The notes under the pieces were generated by a model. The model made no database searches. It saw only the letters and a program-made list of their open reading frames with translations, and was not told where the DNA came from. A stretch of DNA of 64,000 nucleotides from Smithella sp. (GTDB lineage Bacteria; Desulfobacterota; Syntrophia; Syntrophales; Smithellaceae), in the NCBI GenBank assembly GCA_007244375.1, contig SCVW01000034.1:186001-250000 (forward strand), in the 5' to 3' direction. This document shows, in pieces, positions 39,818 to 48,260 of this stretch; position 1 is the first letter of the stretch, and every line of letters begins with the position of its first letter. A program made the position numbers and the translations under genes.

Positions 39818-40258
39818 ATGAGGAAAATTATTATTGCCTCAGATCATGGAGCCGTTACATTAAAAGATGAAATTTTATCATTTCTAAAAACAAAAAATTG
39901 CGATGTCAAGGACATGGGAGTAAACAGCGAAGACCCGGTAGATTATCCTGACGTCTCCGTTCTTGCATGTAATGAATTTAAAAAAGGAGGATATGATTTC
40001 GGCATTCTACTTTGCGGCACAGGTATTGGGGTATCCATGACGGCAAACAAAGTCAAAGGTATCCGATGTGCTTTAATTCATGATTTATTTACCGCCGAAA
40101 TGGCCAAAGCACACAATGATGCTAATTTTATCGCTTTTGGCGGCAGAGTTAAATATATATTTCCTGTTACCAAAATGATTGAAAAATTTATGGAGACAAA
40201 ATTCGCCGGAGACCGGCATATCCGAAGAGTTGCCAAGATCATGGATGCAGAAAATTAA
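39818..40258 (+). CDS. rpiB: Ribose-5-phosphate isomerase B
   Basis: A 146-residue RpiB/LacA-family isomerase interconverting ribose-5-phosphate and ribulose-5-phosphate. It has IASDHGAVTLK, the active-site cysteine and loop GILLCGTGIGVSMTANK, the HNDAN motif and FGGR. ATG 39818 follows GGGGG within the spacer. It is the first gene of a plus-strand group, and divergent from xerD. Confidence 0.94.
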   Translation: MRKIIIASDHGAVTLKDEILSFLKTKNCDVKDMGVNSEDPVDYPDVSVLACNEFKKGGYDFGILLCGTGIGVSMTANKVKGIRCALIHDLFTAEMAKAHNDANFIAFGGRVKYIFPVTKMIEKFMETKFAGDRHIRRVAKIMDAEN

Positions 40259-40291
40259 TTTTAAAGTAATACTTTCAGTTGAGGTTCTAAT

Positions 40292-41146
40292 ATGGCGGAA
40301 GTCCTGGATAAAAAGAAAATTCGTAAAGTATTTCGTGACGTACAAAAACATCTGGCAATAGCTCAATTAATACGCCGTTTTTCTACAAATAAAGATGATA
40401 TCAGAAAGACAGCTTTAAAGCAGGTTGATCTCTCCAACTGTCAAAGTGTTTTGGAATTAGGCTGTGCTTTCGGCGCTTTTACTGAAGCTCTGAAGGATAG
40501 ACTTCATCCGGAAGCAACTGTTACCGGCATTGATATCATTCCCGAATATAAACACTTTTTTTTAAATGCCTGCCGTCGCGCCGGATACTCAGGAACATTC
40601 TCTTCTTCCGGAATTGAACAAATAGGAAAACATTCCTCCAACTTTTACGATTTGGTTATTTGCAGTTACGCCTTATATTTCTTTCCTCATATGATTCCCG
40701 AAATTGCCCGCGTCCTCAAAAAAAATGGTCTTTTCATCACTATTACCCACTCCCGTGAGGATATGAGGGAAATGGTAGGCATCGTTAAGAAAATTCTTAA
40801 ACAAAATAATTTTCTTGACTATAATCAACAATTGCCGATAGAAATTATTTTTAATCAGTTTTCCGCAGAAAAAGGCAAAACTCTCCTTCAGCCTTTTTTC
40901 AAAAAGATACAGTCAATTGATTTCAAAAACACTCTGGTTTTTCAGCCTCATGAAATGGACCACTTCCTGGATTACTTTCAATTTAAGAAATCTTTTTTCC
41001 TGATGGGAACGGAAGCTCACAACAAAAACATAGCCCATCAGCTTTTTAACGAATTGCAGGACACGGCCATGAAGAAGAATTTTGTCAGCATGTGCAAGGA
41101 TGACAGAATTTTTATCTGCTCCAATCCCATAACACCAGAGAACTAA
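40292..41146 (+). CDS. SAM-dependent methyltransferase
   Basis: A 284-residue class I methyltransferase. The SAM-binding motif I is VLELGCAFGAFTEAL, followed by the acidic GIDIIPEY and motif IV DLVICSYALYFFP. A C-terminal half of about 130 residues is less conserved and probably defines the substrate, which is unknown. Its TAA is directly followed by the ATG of the Nudix gene, so the two are coupled. It lies 33 bases after rpiB. Confidence 0.82.
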   Translation: MAEVLDKKKIRKVFRDVQKHLAIAQLIRRFSTNKDDIRKTALKQVDLSNCQSVLELGCAFGAFTEALKDRLHPEATVTGIDIIPEYKHFFLNACRRAGYSGTFSSSGIEQIGKHSSNFYDLVICSYALYFFPHMIPEIARVLKKNGLFITITHSREDMREMVGIVKKILKQNNFLDYNQQLPIEIIFNQFSAEKGKTLLQPFFKKIQSIDFKNTLVFQPHEMDHFLDYFQFKKSFFLMGTEAHNKNIAHQLFNELQDTAMKKNFVSMCKDDRIFICSNPITPEN

Positions 41147-42145
41147 ATGAAAAAACAACGGAAGCATTGTATTTACTGCGGTGAAATAATAATCAAGAAA
41201 TACGAGGATAACGTTCAAAGGGACTTCTGCCCTGCCTGTAATTCTTTTTTCTATGAAAACCCCTTGCCGGTGGTTTCCACAATTCTGGAATCTTCCCGTC
41301 AGATACTCCTGGTAAAACGCGATAGAGCGCCATCCAAGGGATTATGGTGTCTGCCGACAGGATTTGCCGAAGCCGGAGAAAGCATCGAACAAGCCGCCCT
41401 TCGCGAACTGGAAGAAGAAACCGGCATCAGAGGTAAAATTCTCAGATTACTGGATGTTGATTCCTACAAAAGCCGTTTCTACGGGGATTTGCTTTTTCTT
41501 ACTTTCGTCGTTCAGCAAACCGGCGGAAAACTCTGCGCCGGGGATGATTGCTCACAGGCCCGCTTCTGGCCTGTCAATAAACTACCACCTCTTGCCTTTC
41601 GCTCAAATAAACTCGCTCTTGAGGAGTATATCAAGAGCAGAAGAGATTACTGGGCAATATTTGATTCCATTGAACATTATGATAAAACAATTCCACCTAC
41701 CGTCGCTAAAAATTCACTGACGCGCCGTCTGGTCAATCTTATCATCAAAAACAAAGAAAAGATTATTGAGCAATGGCTGGAAGATGTGTTGATAAATCCT
41801 TCTACTTCCGAATACCATAATGTTGAGAGAACTGTGTTACATAATATTTGCGATAGAATTCTTTCCCAGTTGACCCTGTGGCTGGGTGGTCTGCATGATG
41901 TCGAAAAAATCAGGAGTTTTTACACTAAACTAGGCAGGGAAAGAAAGAAATCAGGCTATAAAATCAGCGACGTTCTCAGCGCACTGAGTCTGATCCGGAA
42001 ACATATTTGGAGCTTTGCACTGGCACAGGACGCCCTGCAGAAAAACCTTGAACTCTTTATGACTTTCGAACTGCAAAGACGCATGACTATCTTTTTCGAT
42101 CTGGCGACTTTTTATTTAACCCGGGGGCACGAAGAAATTCGTTGA
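41147..42145 (+). CDS. Nudix hydrolase with zinc ribbon and C-terminal helical sensor-like domain
   Basis: A 332-residue protein with three parts. Residues 1-40 form a zinc ribbon (Cys8, Cys11, Cys28, Cys31). Residues about 41-165 are a Nudix hydrolase with a complete Nudix box at 72-94 (GFAEAGESIEQAALRELEEE, then TGI). Residues about 185-325 are all-helical (IIEQWLEDVL, RERKKSGYKISDVLSAL) and resemble the N-terminal domain of RsbRD-type sensors. The ribbon and Nudix parts recall NADH pyrophosphatase relatives. The added helical domain is unusual and suggests ligand-responsive control. The substrate is unknown. Confidence 0.82.
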   Translation: MKKQRKHCIYCGEIIIKKYEDNVQRDFCPACNSFFYENPLPVVSTILESSRQILLVKRDRAPSKGLWCLPTGFAEAGESIEQAALRELEEETGIRGKILRLLDVDSYKSRFYGDLLFLTFVVQQTGGKLCAGDDCSQARFWPVNKLPPLAFRSNKLALEEYIKSRRDYWAIFDSIEHYDKTIPPTVAKNSLTRRLVNLIIKNKEKIIEQWLEDVLINPSTSEYHNVERTVLHNICDRILSQLTLWLGGLHDVEKIRSFYTKLGRERKKSGYKISDVLSALSLIRKHIWSFALAQDALQKNLELFMTFELQRRMTIFFDLATFYLTRGHEEIR

Positions 42146-42185
42146 CTATATGAAGTTTGAATCAAAATAGTCAGACTATCTGAAA

Positions 42186-42305
42186 ATGAAAGAAGAAAAG
42201 TTTAAAGTGTTAGTTGAAGTATCCAACTGCCGAAAACTAACTAATGGAAACGATTTCACATACAAACTATACGGCATTGTTGACACCTCAATAAAAATAA
42301 ATTAA
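42186..42305 (+). CDS. Possible small protein of 39 residues
   Basis: An uninterrupted frame from ATG 42186 to TAA 42305, with a balanced, protein-like composition (it contains VLVEVSNCRKL and YKLYGIVDTS). No convincing ribosome binding site precedes it. It lies in the 219-base gap between the Nudix and crcB genes, in the same direction. It may be a real small gene or a fragment. Confidence 0.25.
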   Translation: MKEEKFKVLVEVSNCRKLTNGNDFTYKLYGIVDTSIKIN

Positions 42306-42364
42306 GAAATTACAAAAAAATCAGACTAATCCATACAAACAATTTTGGACTATTCAGGATTGAA

Positions 42365-42754
42365 ATGAAAAATCTATTTGCAGTTTTTATTGTTGGCTCC
42401 GGAGGCTTTATCGGTTCCGTTTTGCGCTATCTATTGAGTTTGTTCGGCCAAAAATTCTCACTCACGTTTCCGCATGGCACTTTATGTGCCAATTTTCTTG
42501 GCTGTTTATTACTGGGGATTATCATAGCCATTGCAACGGAAACGCAGAGTTTTTCCCCTTCTACTAGATTGTTTCTTGCCACAGGCGTTTGTGGCGGATT
42601 TACAACAATGTCATCTTTTACTTATGAGACATTTCGTTTCTGTCAAGACTCCGAATATTTGTATGCAGCCGGATATATGACGTTAACAATCGTAGGTGGC
42701 ATAATTTTATTCGGTATTGGAATGTTCGCGACAAAGATATTTTTGAAAGCGTAG
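42365..42754 (+). CDS. crcB: Fluoride channel/exporter CrcB (Fluc)
   Basis: A 129-residue membrane protein with four hydrophobic segments and Fluc-family motifs: GGFIGSVLRYLLS, GTLCANFLGC and GVCGGFTTMSSFTYE. It expels fluoride. Unlike the enolase operon it has no fluoride riboswitch in its 219-base leader, as read on both strands. It is followed by a DUF190 gene eight bases downstream, a common pairing. Confidence 0.93.
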   Translation: MKNLFAVFIVGSGGFIGSVLRYLLSLFGQKFSLTFPHGTLCANFLGCLLLGIIIAIATETQSFSPSTRLFLATGVCGGFTTMSSFTYETFRFCQDSEYLYAAGYMTLTIVGGIILFGIGMFATKIFLKA

Positions 42755-42762
42755 GTGCAAAA

Positions 42763-43110
42763 ATGGAACTTAAAGGCGAAGCTAAGCTATTGAGAATCTT
42801 TATCGGAGAATCAGACAAGGCAGGACATGTGCCATTATATGAAGTTATTGTTCAAGAGGCAAAACAAGCCGGCCTAGCCGGTGCAACAGCATGGAAAGGC
42901 ATACTCGCCTATGGCCCCAATAGCCGAATTCGTACTGCCAAAATTCTGGATCTATCGAGTGACATGCCCATTATCATCGAAATTACGGATGAAGAAGCGA
43001 AAATCAATTCATTCCTTCCGACATTGCATGATCTATTTGAAGAAGCTAATTGCGGTGGTCTAATTACGGTAGAACGGGTTCAAGTCATAAAATACTTACA
43101 CGGCAAATAA
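42763..43110 (+). CDS. DUF190 family protein
   Basis: A 115-residue ferredoxin-like-fold protein of the DUF190 family. It has LRIFIGESDKAGHVPLYE, GATAWKGILAYGPNS and the C-terminal TVERVQVIKYL. Members are regularly encoded next to crcB and have a PII-like shape, so regulation of the channel or binding of a small ligand is suspected. The biochemical role is not established. Confidence 0.88.
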   Translation: MELKGEAKLLRIFIGESDKAGHVPLYEVIVQEAKQAGLAGATAWKGILAYGPNSRIRTAKILDLSSDMPIIIEITDEEAKINSFLPTLHDLFEEANCGGLITVERVQVIKYLHGK

Positions 43111-43389
43111 GAGTGTTCAACAAACACATCAAACTAATTCCGTACGCTACTCAGCCAGAAAAGCTCATTATTCCCACCATAAAAATCAAGTGCTCTTTTC
43201 GTACTTTTAAATATCCAATTGCCATTTTTCTTAAATCCGGTTAAACTACAAATATGGATCTTAGGACAGCCCTGGATCCCAATTCCGCTTTGTCCCGATA
43301 AAATCGGGATTCGACTTACAAATTTCAATACACTCCGTTTTCGAAATTTGAGTCATACAATAAGAACACTAAAAATCAAGGAGAAAACC

Positions 43390-43641
43390 ATGGCCGCTAA
43401 AGTAAAAATGTTTACATTGAGCACATGCAGTCACTGTAAAGCAACAAAGAAATTCATGCAGGATAACCACATTGTTTTTGATTTTGTTGATGTTGATCTG
43501 CTCCAGGGTAATGAAAGACAGAAAGTTCTTGAAGAAGTAATGCAATATAATCCCGCTCGTTCTTTTCCGACAATTTTAATCGGTGATACGATAATCATCG
43601 GTTTTAAGGAAAAAGATATCAAGGAGGTTTTAGGCATATAA
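43390..43641 (+). CDS. Glutaredoxin-like thiol protein
   Basis: An 83-residue thioredoxin-fold protein with the redox-active site CSHC in LSTCSHCKATKKF and the cis-proline region RSFPTILIGD. ATG 43390 is preceded by AAGGAG; a longer frame from 43219 lacks conserved residues. The start of the FTR-like gene overlaps its stop by one base, so this is the likely electron acceptor of that reductase. Upstream, an 8-bp perfect inverted repeat CAAATTTC/GAAATTTG (43319-43350) lies in the otherwise empty 279-base gap. Confidence 0.88.
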   Translation: MAAKVKMFTLSTCSHCKATKKFMQDNHIVFDFVDVDLLQGNERQKVLEEVMQYNPARSFPTILIGDTIIIGFKEKDIKEVLGI

Positions 43642-43973
43642 TGACTCCTGTTGAATTATATGACATGTTAAAAAAGGTTCAGGAACCTAAAGGTTACTCT
43701 TTTAACGAAGATAAAGACTGGGTTCTAAGTATTTTGGCTGACTTGATTATCAATAAAGAGCGTTATGGCTATATGTCCTGCCCCTGTCGCCTGGCATCGG
43801 GAAGACGAGAAAAAGATGCCGATATTATCTGCCCCTGCCGGTACCGGGCGGAAGATATCAGGGAATATGGCAGTTGTTACTGTAACTTATATGTCTCTCC
43901 CGAATGGAATGAAGGAAAAATCGAACATAAATACGTTCCCGAAAGAAGGCCGGCTGAAAAAAGCAACTTTTGA
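43641..43973 (+). CDS. Ferredoxin:thioredoxin reductase catalytic-subunit-like protein
   Basis: A 110-residue protein with the FTR beta cysteine pattern: CPC at 47-49, CPC at 64-66 and a third pair Cys79-Tyr80-Cys81. The usual third motif is CHC, so the active-site histidine position is tyrosine. In FTR the 4Fe-4S cluster next to an active disulfide passes ferredoxin electrons to thioredoxin. Translational coupling to the glutaredoxin-like gene supports a ferredoxin-driven thiol pathway, useful in an anaerobe with limited NADPH. The effect of the His-to-Tyr change is unknown. Confidence 0.85.
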   Translation: MTPVELYDMLKKVQEPKGYSFNEDKDWVLSILADLIINKERYGYMSCPCRLASGRREKDADIICPCRYRAEDIREYGSCYCNLYVSPEWNEGKIEHKYVPERRPAEKSNF

Positions 43974-44128
43974 AAAATCACTTGATTTCATTAATCGTTT
44001 CTCTCTCAAATTTCATATAAAAAAGTACTATTTTTTACTTGATTTCCCGAAATAAATAATTATATTCAAATAAATTAAGTTTGATTTGGAAAAAACTGAA
44101 AAAATTTAAATAACAAGGAGTTTTCTCC

Positions 44129-44413
44129 ATGATTAATTTATATATTTGTAAGAAGAAAAATACCCTCATATCTGAAGTCTGTACCGATACAACCTGTGAA
44201 TGGCGTCTGAAAAATGAAGCTTTTCTAAACTGCACATGGGTTGCCTGCAACTATGGACCTTTTACTTTGGAAGAAGTGGGAGATATGATGGGAGTAACCC
44301 GCGAAAGAATCCGCCAAATTGAGGCCAAAGCTTTAAAAAAGCTCCAGCACAAAAAAAGAAGAGACCAGCTTAAAGATTTTGCCACGCAGGGAAACGACTG
44401 GGATAATTTTTAG
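44129..44413 (+). CDS. Small sigma-70 region 4-like DNA-binding protein
   Basis: A 94-residue protein behind AACAAGGAG. Residues about 43-73 match sigma-70 region 4.2 closely ([20 protein letters not shown]), the helix-turn-helix that reads the -35 box. There is no region 2 or 3. The N-terminal 40 residues hold five cysteines (7, 18, 23, 35, 40), suggesting metal or redox sensitivity. It could bind -35 elements or RNA polymerase as a regulator. Its stop overlaps the convergent enoyl-CoA hydratase gene by four bases. Confidence 0.75.
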   Translation: MINLYICKKKNTLISEVCTDTTCEWRLKNEAFLNCTWVACNYGPFTLEEVGDMMGVTRERIRQIEAKALKKLQHKKRRDQLKDFATQGNDWDNF

Positions 44414-45195
44414 ACTTTATTTATTCCCGCTTTCTTCTTACGTGATTTTTGCTGAGATATCACTTCCTGCATTTGAATTTTACGTTCATAGCGAGCAAAA
44501 AGTAATGCACATATTGACGATTCTATGTCCAGCGCAGCCATTTTATCCATCCGCGGTACAATAGAACAAATATTTCTTAATTCTTCCAATGCCTTAACCG
44601 AACGTTTTGCCAATGTTCCAGCCATGTTTTCCGCAACCTGCATAAACTCTTCCGGTGGCGCAACTTTATTCACCAATCCGATTTTCAAGGCCTCATTAGC
44701 ACCTATTGGTTCTCCCAGCATTACTATTTCTTTGGCCTTTGTTATGCCGACAATCTGACTTAAAGGATAAAAAAACGGATTAAATCCAAATTTCAATTCT
44801 GGATGACAGAATATCGCACTTTCAGAAGCAACGACCAGGTCACAGATAGTAACAAGATTAAATCCTCCGCCCAAAGCAATACCACCTACTGCCGCTATTA
44901 CAGGTTTTTTGTAAGAATAAATTCTTTTTAAATATCTCATCATTGATTTGAGAAATTCATCGCTTTCTTCTTCAGGCAGACTGGACATTTCTTTTATATC
45001 CATGCCGGCAGAAAATACATATTCTCCACCGGTAAGCACTATTGCTTTGACTTCCGGATCGCTTTCCATATCGACAAAAACCGCATACAATTCCTCCCTC
45101 ATCATCTTGGAAATTGCGTTCATCTCGTGAGGACGATTTAATTTAACTACAGCGTATCCTTTTTTCTTCTCAACAATTATTGTTTGATACGTCAT
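44410..45195 (-). CDS. Enoyl-CoA hydratase/isomerase family protein
   Basis: A 261-residue crotonase-fold protein. The oxyanion-hole segments are [11 protein letters not shown] and [17 protein letters not shown]. The position of the first catalytic glutamate (usually in GGGxE) is occupied by GGGFN, so hydration may not be its reaction. Isomerase or other crotonase chemistry is possible. It lies at the end of the cmk-rpsA-sppA-HU/IHF transcript and its start overlaps the HU/IHF stop by four bases. The substrate is unknown; fatty or aromatic acid metabolism would suit a syntroph. Confidence 0.85.
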   Translation of the reverse strand: MTYQTIIVEKKKGYAVVKLNRPHEMNAISKMMREELYAVFVDMESDPEVKAIVLTGGEYVFSAGMDIKEMSSLPEEESDEFLKSMMRYLKRIYSYKKPVIAAVGGIALGGGFNLVTICDLVVASESAIFCHPELKFGFNPFFYPLSQIVGITKAKEIVMLGEPIGANEALKIGLVNKVAPPEEFMQVAENMAGTLAKRSVKALEELRNICSIVPRMDKMAALDIESSICALLFARYERKIQMQEVISQQKSRKKKAGINKV

Positions 45196-45476
45196 TTTTT
45201 ATCATTCACCATTATTCGCAGTTCTTTGCCGGTTTTAAAAAAAGGCACTTTTCTTTTTTCCAATTTTACTTCGGCACCCGATTTTGGATTGCGTCCCATT
45301 CGCGGTTTTCTTTCTCTTATCTCAAAACTGCCAAATCCTCTTAACTCTATACGTTCGCCGCGTTTTATTGCATCAATCATCGAGTCGAATACTATGTTTA
45401 CGACATAACTTACATCCTGAATGGAATAAGTTTTCAACTCTTCATGCAATTTCTTTATCAAATCGTTTTTAGTCAT
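45192..45476 (-). CDS. HU/IHF-family DNA-bending protein (IHF-beta-like)
   Basis: A 94-residue histone-like protein with the signature RIELRGFGSFEIRERKPRMG, the DNA-intercalating GRNPKSG arm and a lysine-rich end. Its place after rpsA and sppA corresponds to ihfB in many proteobacteria. IHF also serves sigma-54 promoters by bending DNA, and rpoN is present in this window. Overlaps the next gene by four bases. Confidence 0.9.
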   Translation of the reverse strand: MTKNDLIKKLHEELKTYSIQDVSYVVNIVFDSMIDAIKRGERIELRGFGSFEIRERKPRMGRNPKSGAEVKLEKRKVPFFKTGKELRIMVNDKK

Positions 45477-45485
45477 AATTATACT

Positions 45486-46394
45486 CTATCTTCCCGGATA
45501 ATATAAATAACTTAAACTGCTCGTCGATTTTATTTTCTCTTTAATAGAATCACCGATTTTACTTGCAGCGTTTTCCAAAAAATAGTCAAAAGCTGAAAAT
45601 CGTTTTTTTTCGGGATAGACCAATTCATATTCTCCCGTTTTCCCCGCCATCTTACTTGCTAATTTGGCCGCAAATGTCATATCACCCAGATAATCAACCA
45701 ATCCCAGTTCTTTTGCTTTACGTCCGGAAAACACGCGACCATCGGCAATTTCGACAACCTTTTCTCTTGGAAGTCTGCGTTCCTTGACAATCACGTCAAT
45801 AAACTGATTGTAAATATCATCAACCAGATCCTGCACAATCACTTTTTCCTCAGAAGTCATTTCCCTCAGGGGGGATCCAATATCTTTATACTGACCGCTT
45901 TTTACCACCGAAGATTTAACTCCAACTTTTTTAAGCAGCTCTTCGATATTGGCAAACTGCATAATTGCCGAAATACTGCCTGTAATCGTACCGGGGTTTG
46001 CTACAATTTTATCCGCAGAGCAGGCTACAAGCAAACCGCCAGATGCAGCGATCGAACCCATAGAGGCAACCACTTTTTTCTTTTTCTTGAGTTCGATTAC
46101 GGCATCGTAAATTTCCTGAGATGCTGCAACACCTCCACCTGGAGAATCCACTCGCAATATTACGGCGATTACAGAATTATCATTACCAAACTCATCCAAT
46201 TGTTCGGTAATTGGTATGGAATCAGTAATTACACCTTCAACACTAACAACACCTATTTTATCTTTTAAAGAAAAACTTCTACTCCCGCCCGAATATAAAC
46301 CGGCTTTATAGAAAAAAAAGTAAGAAAAAAACCCCAGAACAAGAAGTATGAGAATTCCGAGTATTACTGGATGTTTTCTCATTCTTTTACTCAC
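45486..46394 (-). CDS. sppA: Signal peptide peptidase SppA
   Basis: A 302-residue short-form SppA. One N-terminal membrane anchor (about 8-30) is followed by a single S49 serine protease domain. The catalytic serine is in MGSIAASGGLL and the lysine in VKSGQYKDIGSP; DSPGGGVAASQE is the oxyanion region. It degrades cleaved signal peptides in the inner membrane. It overlaps the end of rpsA by eight bases. Confidence 0.93.
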   Translation of the reverse strand: MSKRMRKHPVILGILILLVLGFFSYFFFYKAGLYSGGSRSFSLKDKIGVVSVEGVITDSIPITEQLDEFGNDNSVIAVILRVDSPGGGVAASQEIYDAVIELKKKKKVVASMGSIAASGGLLVACSADKIVANPGTITGSISAIMQFANIEELLKKVGVKSSVVKSGQYKDIGSPLREMTSEEKVIVQDLVDDIYNQFIDVIVKERRLPREKVVEIADGRVFSGRKAKELGLVDYLGDMTFAAKLASKMAGKTGEYELVYPEKKRFSAFDYFLENAASKIGDSIKEKIKSTSSLSYLYYPGR

Positions 46395-48150
46395 CTTTTT
46401 GCTGATTGTTAATTCTCGCGCCTGCCAATACCTGTCCCAGATTAGATCCTATATTTTCTCTATTGTTAATATATTGATTGGATGCAGGAGGTGGCGCCGG
46501 AGCTTCCAGTTCTTTTATACTTAATCTTATTTTTTTGGACTTGGGATCAATACTCTTGACTACTGCAGAGACAGAATCCCCAATGGAATAAAGTTCCGAA
46601 GAAGTCTTTACCCGCTTTTGACTTATTTCTGAAATATGAACAAGCCCTTCTATTCCTTCTTCAATTTCCATAAATATTCCAAAGTCTGTAAAGTTAGTTA
46701 TTTTTCCTGTTACAACGCTACCCACTGCATACCTTTGAGGTAAATCATCCCAGGGATTTTTTTCTATCTGTTTTATACCTAAAGAAAATTTTTCGTTTTC
46801 AACATCCACATTCAACACTACAGCTTCAACTTCCTGACCTTTCTTGAAAAATTCAGACGGGTGGGTTACCCTTTGTTTCCACGAAATATCAGATACATGT
46901 ATTAATCCGTCAATCTTTTCTTCAATACCTACAAAGACACCGAAATTAGTAATATTTCTTACAACACCCTTGACAATAGTCCCAACCGGATATTTTTCTT
47001 TAAGTTTCTCCCAGGGATTGGGCGTTGTTTGTTTTAAACTTAGTGATATTCTCTTGGTTTCCGGATTTACTTCCAAAACCATTACATTTATCGTTTCACC
47101 CAAACTCAACACCTTTGACGGATGTTTAATTTCTCTTGTCCAATACATTTCCGATATATGTACCAGTCCTTCGACGCCCGGTTCCAATTCCACAAACACT
47201 CCATAATCAGTCAGATTTACAACCTTGCCCTCAACAACTGAACCTATAGAATATTTTTCTGTGATTCTCTCCCATGGATTATCGATCAACTGTTTGAGAC
47301 CCAAAGAAACCCTTTCTTTCTCGGCATCGAAGGAAAGAACTTTCGTCTTAATCTTTTCACCTTTACGGAAATTTTCCGAAGGCTTGGCAATTCTTCCCCA
47401 GGAAATATCTGTAACATGCAGCAATCCGTCAATGCCGCCTAAATCGATAAAAACACCGTAATCGGTTATATTTTTAATCGTACCTTCTACAACATTACCT
47501 TCCTGAATAGATTTTAAAATATCTTTCTTTTCCGCCTCTCTTTCCAAAGCTACGATTGAGCGACGGGATAGAACCACATTATTGCGTTTTCGGTCATATT
47601 TTAAAACGTTGAAATCCAGGGTTTGCCCTATATATTTATCCAAATCTTTAACCGGACGAACATCTATTTGTGAACCGGGAAGGAATGCAGTAATCCCGAT
47701 ATCAACCGAAAGTCCGCCTTTAACTTTTTCAGTAACAACACCTTCAATTAGAACGTTATTATCGCAGGCGTTTTTAATATCTTCCCAGATTTTGAACTTT
47801 GATGCCTTATCTCTGGATAAAACCAGGTTACCTTCGGAATCCCTCTTATCAATAAATACATCTATTTCATCGCCTACTGAAACTTTAACATTTCCTTGTG
47901 CATCTTTCACTTCCGCAGCCGGAATGTAACCTTCAGTTTTCCAACCAACATCAATCATTACTTTATCATCTTTAATCTGTACAACTTTACCTCTGGCAAT
48001 GTCGCCATATTGAAGCTGGTTAAGACTTTGCTCGAAAAGGGCTTTAAAATCCATACCGTCTTCTTTGAGTTGAGATGATTGAGTCTTGGCTGAAGACTGA
48101 GCGTCAACCTCCTTTTCTTTTGTTAAGTTCATGTTGTTATTGTTAACCAT
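46387..48150 (-). CDS. rpsA: 30S ribosomal protein S1
   Basis: A 587-residue protein with six S1 OB-fold repeats. Repeats 3-6 carry the regular DYGVFIDLGGIDGLLHVTD-type pattern, and the first two are more divergent, as in E. coli S1. It binds mRNA and brings it to the ribosome. The start is preceded by a G-rich ribosome binding site. The C-terminal 30 residues are low complexity (asparagine-rich). The neighbours cmk upstream and sppA/HU-IHF downstream match the common proteobacterial order. Confidence 0.96.
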   Translation of the reverse strand: MVNNNNMNLTKEKEVDAQSSAKTQSSQLKEDGMDFKALFEQSLNQLQYGDIARGKVVQIKDDKVMIDVGWKTEGYIPAAEVKDAQGNVKVSVGDEIDVFIDKRDSEGNLVLSRDKASKFKIWEDIKNACDNNVLIEGVVTEKVKGGLSVDIGITAFLPGSQIDVRPVKDLDKYIGQTLDFNVLKYDRKRNNVVLSRRSIVALEREAEKKDILKSIQEGNVVEGTIKNITDYGVFIDLGGIDGLLHVTDISWGRIAKPSENFRKGEKIKTKVLSFDAEKERVSLGLKQLIDNPWERITEKYSIGSVVEGKVVNLTDYGVFVELEPGVEGLVHISEMYWTREIKHPSKVLSLGETINVMVLEVNPETKRISLSLKQTTPNPWEKLKEKYPVGTIVKGVVRNITNFGVFVGIEEKIDGLIHVSDISWKQRVTHPSEFFKKGQEVEAVVLNVDVENEKFSLGIKQIEKNPWDDLPQRYAVGSVVTGKITNFTDFGIFMEIEEGIEGLVHISEISQKRVKTSSELYSIGDSVSAVVKSIDPKSKKIRLSIKELEAPAPPPASNQYINNRENIGSNLGQVLAGARINNQQKGE

Positions 48151-48260
48151 TAAACTGACACCCCCTGTTTTTTCTGAAACTCTTTTAATTTTTTAGATTT
48201 AACACACTGAAGTTCAAATATCAACATAAATTCCGGCATATTTAAAATGCCGTTTTTATC

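Noticed and set aside
43134-43328. Minus-strand ORF of 64 codons before the glutaredoxin gene
   Set aside because: No ribosome binding site or known family, and it includes a CCCGAT...ATCGGG repeat-like hairpin.
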